This document shows positions 56,647 through 64,000 of a DNA stretch of 64,000 bases, one piece after another. The first letter of the stretch is position 1; every line of letters starts with the position of its first letter. A program made the position numbers and the translations under genes. The DNA comes from an uncultured Pelagibacteraceae bacterium (lineage in GTDB: Bacteria > Pseudomonadota > Alphaproteobacteria > Pelagibacterales > Pelagibacteraceae). The notes under the pieces are model-generated. The model worked only from the letters and a program-made list of their open reading frames with translations, searched no databases and was not told the DNA's origin. The stretch lies in assembly GCA_902623395.1 (NCBI GenBank), contig CACNTN010000001.1, forward strand, positions 1-64,000. Direction: 5' to 3'.

Positions 56647-58019
56647 TGAATTTTGCCCAAAATATAATTTTTTACTTCTGAATTTGAATTCCTGATAATA
56701 TCAAATGTTTCCTTTTTATCTATATTCAATTTTAAATGTTTAGGTGAGTCTAAATTTTTTCCTATAGCTTTTTTAATAGTATCGTTAAACTTGTAAGGAT
56801 GGGCTGTACCAAGAACAACTATATCTCCTAAATTTTTAAAACTTTTTGCTGCTCCTACTCCAGTAGCAGTATGAGGATCAATTATAAATTGATGCTCTTT
56901 ATAAATTTCATTTATTATAGATACTGTCTCTTCATCTGTAACTTTTACTGCTTCAAAATCCTTTTTAATTTTATCGATTTCTTTTTTGTCTAAATTAAAT
57001 AAACTTTTTGATGATAGATCGTTCATTAATGACCCTACCTTACTATCGTTCTCGTTTAATATATAATAAAGCAGCCTCTCAAAATTACTAGCAACTTGGA
57101 TATCCATACTAGGTGTGATAGTTGCTTTTACGGTATCAGGTTTATATTCACCTGTATTAATAACTCTTTGTAAAATGTCATTTTTATTAGTAGCAACAAT
57201 AAGTTTATTAATTGGTAGACCCATTTTTTTCGCCACATATCCAGCATAGATATCTCCAAAATTACCAGTCGGTACAGAAAAGCTAATATTGTTTTTTTTT
57301 AATTTAAAGAAAGAATAAAAATAATAAACAATTTGACAAACAATTCTTGCCCAATTGATAGAATTTACGCCAGACATGTTTATTTTTGATCTAAAACTAT
57401 CTTCATTAAAGAGCTCTTTTACAATTTTTTGACAATCATCAAATGAACCCTCAATAGCAATATTATAAATATTTGCACCACCAATTGTTGTCATTATTTT
57501 TCTTTGAATATTAGAAATTTTATTATGTGGATGCAGAACAAAAAGATTTATATTTTTTCTATTACTTAATGCTGCAATAGCTGCTGAACCAGTATCTCCT
57601 GATGTAGCTACTACGATATTTACAGTTTTATCTTTAGCGACTTCTAAGTGGTCATATAAATTGCCAATTACCTGCATTGCAATATCTTTAAAAGCTAAAG
57701 TAGGCCCATGATAAAGCTCGAGAAGATCTATATCTCCAATCTTTTTTAAATTTACTACTTCTTTATCTTTAAACCTACTATAAGATTTTTTTATCAATGA
57801 GTTAAGTTCTTCCTTTTTAATTTCACCTGAACAGAAATTAAAGATAATTTCTGTAGCAAGTTCGTTATAATTTAGTTGACTTAAATTATTAAGTTCTTCT
57901 TGATTATACCTCTTAATTTCAGCAGGTAAAAATAACCCTCCGCCTGGTGCAAGTCCCCTTAAGAAAATATCTTTAAAACTAAATTTTAAAGATTTGTCCC
58001 TAGTGCTAAAATAATTCAT
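56643..58019 (-). CDS. thrC: Threonine synthase
   Basis: ThrC converts phosphohomoserine to threonine. The 458-residue PLP enzyme starts MNYFSTRDKSLKFSFKD. It has the PLP-lysine motif YHGPTLAFKDIAMQ, the glycine loop VATSGDTGSAA, FSVPTGNFGDIYAGYVAKKMG (in part) and IDPHTATGVGA, the longer proteobacterial form. It is joined by 4-base overlaps to surf1 upstream and the peroxiredoxin downstream. Confidence 0.95.
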   Translation of the reverse strand: MNYFSTRDKSLKFSFKDIFLRGLAPGGGLFLPAEIKRYNQEELNNLSQLNYNELATEIIFNFCSGEIKKEELNSLIKKSYSRFKDKEVVNLKKIGDIDLLELYHGPTLAFKDIAMQVIGNLYDHLEVAKDKTVNIVVATSGDTGSAAIAALSNRKNINLFVLHPHNKISNIQRKIMTTIGGANIYNIAIEGSFDDCQKIVKELFNEDSFRSKINMSGVNSINWARIVCQIVYYFYSFFKLKKNNISFSVPTGNFGDIYAGYVAKKMGLPINKLIVATNKNDILQRVINTGEYKPDTVKATITPSMDIQVASNFERLLYYILNENDSKVGSLMNDLSSKSLFNLDKKEIDKIKKDFEAVKVTDEETVSIINEIYKEHQFIIDPHTATGVGAAKSFKNLGDIVVLGTAHPYKFNDTIKKAIGKNLDSPKHLKLNIDKKETFDIIRNSNSEVKNYILGKIQ

Positions 58020-58714
58020 TTTTTTCTTCTAAAATATAAATAATAAAAAATTATAGAAATTGATATTGCATACCATGTTATAGCATATTTGAGGTGATTG
58101 TTTGGCACATCAATGCTGATCTTTTTAGGAATTGGTGACTTAACTTGGTTATCTTCCAAAAAAATTACAAACTCATTAAATTGTTCTCCTGTAGCCTCCT
58201 TCAGATCTTCTAAATTTATTGAAAACCAAATATTATTTTTAATATCATTATCTGGTTTAAACATATTTGGTTTGTATATTTCTCTCAGAAGACCGACAAT
58301 TTTTTGCTCGGCTGATGTGTTAAGATTTATCTTAGCGTTACCTTTAAGTTCTTTATTTATCCACCCTCTATTAACTAGCACATTCTCATTTTTATTTGTT
58401 CTAAATGGAGTTACTACATCATATCCTGGTTTTCCTTTTTCATTCAAACTATAAAGGTAGATTTGTTTATCAAAATCAAATTTTCCTTTAGCGTTAATTC
58501 TTTGATAGTTTTTTTTTATAGAACTTGAGTATTCTATTGGTTGAGAATCTAATCCAAAGGTTATTTCGCTAATTAATTCTAATTTCCATTGAAGTCTGTA
58601 AAGTTGCCAAGTGCCTAGTGCACAAAATAATGTTATGAAAAAAATAACAAATAATTGAAATAAGAATGCTTTTTTCAATTTGAGTTTAACTTCCCCAAAT
58701 ATAAATTGCAGCAA
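58016..58714 (-). CDS. SURF1-family cytochrome oxidase biogenesis protein
   Basis: SURF1 proteins help insert heme a into cytochrome oxidase subunit I. The 232-residue protein has the two-TM hairpin layout: TM1 near 15-37 (LFVIFFITLFCALGTWQLYRLQWK, in part) and TM2 at the end (YAITWYAISISIIFYYLYF). The periplasmic domain has GYDVVTPFRT and VNRGWINKE, all typical. The N-terminus overlaps ctaE by 29 bases. Confidence 0.92.
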   Translation of the reverse strand: MLQFIFGEVKLKLKKAFLFQLFVIFFITLFCALGTWQLYRLQWKLELISEITFGLDSQPIEYSSSIKKNYQRINAKGKFDFDKQIYLYSLNEKGKPGYDVVTPFRTNKNENVLVNRGWINKELKGNAKINLNTSAEQKIVGLLREIYKPNMFKPDNDIKNNIWFSINLEDLKEATGEQFNEFVIFLEDNQVKSPIPKKISIDVPNNHLKYAITWYAISISIIFYYLYFRRKK

Positions 58715-59477
58715 AAAGGAACAACCAAACTACATCGACAAAGTGCCAGTACCAGGCAGCTGCTTCAAAACCAAAATGATGAGTTGGTGTTGAATGACCT
58801 TTCATTGATCTAAATAGACACACTGCTAAGAAGATTGTTCCAATGATCACATGAAAGCCATGAAAGCCTGTAGCCATATAAAATGTGGAACCATAAATAT
58901 TTCCGTCTAAAGTAAAAGTGGCATGATGATATTCGTAGGCTTGAAAGCATGAAAATATAAATCCTAAAAATACAGTTGCAATCAATCCATTCACCAATCC
59001 TTTTCTATCATTTTCTAACATTGCATGGTGAGCCCAAGTTACTGTTGTTCCAGATAATAGTAAAATAAGAGTATTAATTAATGGTATATCCCATGGATCA
59101 AATGTCTTTATGTCAGGTGGCGGCCAGGTTCCTCCGATAGACTCAGTTGGAAATAAACTCGCATTAAAATAAGCCCAGAACCATGCAACAAAAAACATAA
59201 CCTCAGAAGCAATAAAAAGTGTCATTCCATATCGATGACCAATTTGTACTACTAATGTATGATGACCTTGATGTTCTGCTTCTTCAATAACATCTCTCCA
59301 CCACATGAAAGCTCCATAAATTACTAAAGCAAAACCAATTAATAAAAGCCAAAGAGCTTTGGAATGAAAATAATAAACTGCCCCAATTGCTAATACTAAA
59401 GTTGCAAAAGATACATAAATTGGCCAAGGACTTGGATCTACTAAATGAAAATCATGTTTCTTTTTTTCAGATGACAT
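58686..59477 (-). CDS. ctaE: Cytochrome c oxidase subunit III
   Basis: Subunit III stabilises the aa3 oxidase. The 263-residue protein has seven hydrophobic helices with HDFHLVDPSPWP at the start, SEVMFFVAWFWAYFNASLFP, the TWAHHAMLEND loop and GFHGFHVIIGTIFL. It is one base overlapped with ctaG. The end carries the surf1 start. Confidence 0.96.
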   Translation of the reverse strand: MSSEKKKHDFHLVDPSPWPIYVSFATLVLAIGAVYYFHSKALWLLLIGFALVIYGAFMWWRDVIEEAEHQGHHTLVVQIGHRYGMTLFIASEVMFFVAWFWAYFNASLFPTESIGGTWPPPDIKTFDPWDIPLINTLILLLSGTTVTWAHHAMLENDRKGLVNGLIATVFLGFIFSCFQAYEYHHATFTLDGNIYGSTFYMATGFHGFHVIIGTIFLAVCLFRSMKGHSTPTHHFGFEAAAWYWHFVDVVWLFLFAAIYIWGS

Positions 59478-60028
59478 TAAGTTTTTTCCTTTTCATAAAA
59501 TTCTGACGCAAAGAATGTAAAAGATAGTGTTACATCAGAAATATTCTTTGTTTTATTATCATCAACCACTTTGGGATCCAAGAAAAATGTTAAAACAAAT
59601 TCTTGTTTTTCATTAGGTTTTAATGTTTGTTTTTCGAAGCAGAAGCAGCCAATCTTATTCAAATATTTGCCAAATGATGATGGGGAAACATTAAATGAAG
59701 CTGAACCTGATGATGTTTGGTTACTTGGATTTTCCACATTAAATTTGACTGTGTGAACTTGGCCTGGTTTTAAATCTAAAGTATTTTTTTCAGGATAAAA
59801 CTTCCAATCTGAAGTGCTATGAACATTAGTATCAAACCTCATCTTATAATCTTGATTGACAATTATTTTTGGAATTTCTTTATTCGAAGCATTTTGTGTT
59901 GTTCCGCCAAAGCCAGTCACCCTACAGAATAAATCATACAAAGGTACGGCTGCAAAAGATAAAGCCAGCATCAATAAAAATATAGAAACTAAGGCTATTG
60001 GCGTTAAATTTTTTTTATTAATAGTCAT
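59477..60028 (-). CDS. ctaG: Cytochrome c oxidase assembly protein CtaG/Cox11
   Basis: Cox11-type CtaG delivers copper to the CuB site. The 183-residue protein has one N-terminal TM followed by FAAVPLYDLFCRVTGFGGTTQ (in part) and the copper-binding IGCFCFEKQTLKPNE motif (CxC). Its ATG overlaps the stop of the tiny upstream ORF (TAATG), which shows coupling. Confidence 0.95.
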   Translation of the reverse strand: MTINKKNLTPIALVSIFLLMLALSFAAVPLYDLFCRVTGFGGTTQNASNKEIPKIIVNQDYKMRFDTNVHSTSDWKFYPEKNTLDLKPGQVHTVKFNVENPSNQTSSGSASFNVSPSSFGKYLNKIGCFCFEKQTLKPNEKQEFVLTFFLDPKVVDDNKTKNISDVTLSFTFFASEFYEKEKT

Positions 60029-60138
60029 TAAATTTCTCTATTATAAATTCCAATATTGTAGAAAGTAAGTGCAAATAAAAAAATCATAAATAGCACTAAT
60101 AAAATTGCAGTTATTAAGTTTTTCTTTTTTTTATTCAT
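60028..60138 (-). CDS. Small single-TM protein between ctaB and ctaG (CoxF-like)
   Basis: A 36-residue frame fills the gap between ctaB and ctaG exactly. Its ATG overlaps the ctaB stop (TAATG) and its own stop overlaps the ctaG ATG (TAATG). The product has a basic start (MNKKKKN), one hydrophobic helix (about 8-25) and a short polar tail (NIGIYNREI). Small, poorly conserved single-TM proteins called CoxF occur at this place in other alphaproteobacterial oxidase operons. Perfect tiling and the TM support a real gene; the name is inference. Confidence 0.7.
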   Translation of the reverse strand: MNKKKKNLITAILLVLFMIFLFALTFYNIGIYNREI

Positions 60139-61058
60139 TAAAAAAGGATCCTCACATTATCAATAAGTAGAATTAGATAAATGAAAAATAGATAAAAGAT
60201 TGAGTAGATGAATATTTTTCTTGCAATTTTATTTGATGTTTTTGTAACCTTTGCTTTGAATAATTCTAAACATAAATAATTATAATATAATGTCATAGCT
60301 GATACTGTGATTAAGTATAATAAGCTTGCAAACTCAAAATAATATGGAGCTATTACAATCGGTAACATTGCAAATGAATAAAATAATATATTTGTTTTTG
60401 TAGTTTTCGTTCCAGATATAACTGGTAACATAGGTATCTTAGCTTTCTTATAATCTTCTGATTTGTACAAACTTAGAGCCCAGAAATGAGATGGCGTCCA
60501 AATAAAAATAATTAAGAAAAGTATTATTGGTTCAATCGTTATGGATCCCGTAGATATTGTCCACCCAATGACTGGCGGTAAAGCTCCAGCAGCACCACCA
60601 ATGACAATATTTTGTGAAGTTTTTCTCTTAAGCCAAATTGTGTAAATAAAAAAATAAAAACTGATTGTTGATGCTAATAATATTGCTGAAATAAGATTTG
60701 CGGAATAATAAAGCATAGTAATAGATACGAATGATAAAATAATCCCAAAATATAAAGCCTGGTTTTTTTTTACTTTTCCTGCGGGTATTGGTCTTAAACA
60801 AGTTCTGCTCATTAAAGCATCAACATCAGACTCGTACCACATATTTAAAGCTCCAGCTGCACCAGAACCGATCGCTACGGCTATTAATGAAATCAAAGAA
60901 GTTTTTAAATCAACACTGTAAGGTGCAATCAATAAGCCAACCATGCAAGTAAATAAAACAAGAGACATTACTCTTGGCTTCATCAAATTAAAAAATGAAT
61001 TAAGATCTAAGGCTAAACCAAGTTTAGAGTTTCTCGTTTTTGAAAGTGTTTGGCTCAA
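60138..61058 (-). CDS. ctaB: Protoheme IX farnesyltransferase
   Basis: CtaB converts heme b to heme o, the precursor of heme a. The 306-residue UbiA-family protein has about nine hydrophobic helices. The first prenyl-diphosphate motif lies in NMWYESDVDALMSRTCLRPIP, with LKRKTSQNIVIGGAAGALPPVIGW (in part) and SHFWALSLYKSEDY. It lies one base after ctaD. No ctaA is in the window. Confidence 0.95.
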   Translation of the reverse strand: MSQTLSKTRNSKLGLALDLNSFFNLMKPRVMSLVLFTCMVGLLIAPYSVDLKTSLISLIAVAIGSGAAGALNMWYESDVDALMSRTCLRPIPAGKVKKNQALYFGIILSFVSITMLYYSANLISAILLASTISFYFFIYTIWLKRKTSQNIVIGGAAGALPPVIGWTISTGSITIEPIILFLIIFIWTPSHFWALSLYKSEDYKKAKIPMLPVISGTKTTKTNILFYSFAMLPIVIAPYYFEFASLLYLITVSAMTLYYNYLCLELFKAKVTKTSNKIARKIFIYSIFYLFFIYLILLIDNVRILF

Positions 61059-61059
61059 T

Positions 61060-63488
<2,429 letters not shown>

Positions 63489-63539
63489 GAGTTTTTATAC
63501 AGTTTTTAGACAATTTCACAATTTCAATTAATGCGACAA

Positions 63540-64000
63540 TTAATGAAAGTTATTGATAAAATTCACTAATGAAATAGCGCTTATTACAGCAGTATCTGAC
63601 CTTAAAATGTTTCTAGAAATTGAAAATGGCACAACGTTAGGGTTTCCACGAATAAGTTCTATTTCTGAGGGTGAAAAATCCCCTTCTGGACCTATAAGAA
63701 CGGATAAAGATTTAGCTTCACTTAAAACTTCTTTTTTTAAGTTATCTTTAGAATTTACATCAGCAAATAATAATTTTGTAGTTCCATCTAAATTATTTAA
63801 AAAATCTTTAAGCTTTTTTACTCGGGAAATTTCTGGTGGAATTAATTGATTGGATTGTTCTGTAGCTTCAATGACTATTTTTTTTGCTCTTTCAAAATTT
63901 AATTCTTTAACCTCTGTTCTTTCAGATACAATCGGTGTGATTTTAGTAACACCAAGCTCTGTGGCTTTTTGTAAAATGGTGTCCATTGGACTTTTCTTTA
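63540..64000 (-). CDS. rsmE: 16S rRNA (uracil-1498 N3)-methyltransferase, C-terminal part (cut by window edge)
   Basis: RsmE methylates U1498 of 16S rRNA. The frame is open to base 64000, so the N-terminal PUA-like domain is outside the window; about 153 residues remain. The SPOUT part shows MDTILQKATELGVTKITPI, SERTEVKE, EQSNQLIPPEI and the knot motifs VLIGPEGDFSPSEIELI and SRNILRSDTAVISAISL. It lies upstream of ctaC on the same strand, 51 bases away. Confidence 0.93.
   Translation of the reverse strand, partial: KKSPMDTILQKATELGVTKITPIVSERTEVKELNFERAKKIVIEATEQSNQLIPPEISRVKKLKDFLNNLDGTTKLLFADVNSKDNLKKEVLSEAKSLSVLIGPEGDFSPSEIELIRGNPNVVPFSISRNILRSDTAVISAISLVNFINNFH

Overview
This window is a gene-dense, strongly AT-rich stretch of alphaproteobacterial chromosome. 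It is most likely from a SAR11-type marine bacterium (Pelagibacterales). The basis is inference from several signs: very short or overlapping gene junctions, A/T-biased codons, an alphaproteobacterial gene order (carAB/yqeY/dnaG/rpoD; mutY/DUF721/dsbA/smc; split F0 operon with two b-type subunits; ctaCDB-G-E-surf1; petABC), a CcrM-type DNA methyltransferase, and a retinal-synthesis cluster of the kind that serves proteorhodopsin. No insertion sequence, prophage, CRISPR array or rRNA is visible, and there is a single tRNA (Gln). No stretch above about 300 bases lacks a gene. The longest intergenic gap is 122 bases, between yqeY and carA.

Layout. 1-750: 3' part of a radical-SAM/SPASM protein, cut by the left edge. 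791-4952 (minus): rpoD, dnaG and yqeY, divergent from carA-carB (5075-9485). 9508-11664: a secreted glycine-rich protein with a probable outer-membrane beta-barrel. 11673-13275 (minus): a 2OG-Fe(II) oxygenase and an ELM1-like glycosyltransferase, divergent from trxB. 14242-15429 (minus): aspartate aminotransferase. 15468-21194: coupled chain uvrB-folM-like-folB-uvrC-pgsA. 21191-24562: ilvE (minus), then a MarR/OmpR/EnvZ regulatory set. 24540-30856: ubiK (minus), then lgt-midA-pgeF, prsA, rplY-pth-ychF. 30833-33389 (minus): cytochrome bc1 (petABC). 33479-36571: trmL-hemF-greA, then cca and tRNA-Gln (minus). 36608-39142 (minus): ispE and a TPR protein. 39144-41565: a uracil-DNA glycosylase, rnhB and ccrM. 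41562-43696 (minus): an FAD monooxygenase and mutY. 43691-56168: one long co-directional run DUF721(dciA-like)-dsbA-smc-atpI-B-E-F'-F-crtI-crtB-crtY-blh-ispH-thrB-rnhA. 56161-63488 (minus, transcribed right to left): ctaC-ctaD-ctaB-small coxF-like ORF-ctaG-ctaE-surf1-thrC-peroxiredoxin. 63540-64000 (minus): partial rsmE.

How it fits together. The window carries much of aerobic energy conversion: bc1 complex, aa3 oxidase with assembly factors, ATP-synthase F0, and the enzymes that make retinal from phytoene. It also holds DNA maintenance (uvrB, uvrC, mutY, UDG, rnhA, rnhB, ccrM, smc, dnaG), transcription (rpoD, greA), translation (rplY, pth, trmL, cca, rsmE) and amino-acid or nucleotide synthesis (carAB, aspC, ilvE, thrB, thrC, prsA). 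Seven of nine tail-to-tail gene pairs overlap, and two head-to-head pairs have abutting or overlapping start codons, so the region looks heavily streamlined.

The points most worth a second look are these: an 814-residue SMC with no recognisable hinge; the F0 operon running without a gap into the retinal operon; four GANTC sites (two in a perfect inverted repeat over a candidate promoter) packed into the 77 bases before ccrM; an ATGCAT palindrome that supplies the start codon of both mutY and the DUF721 gene; and the glycine-rich autotransporter-like protein. Function calls rest on motif recognition by eye; no database search was run.
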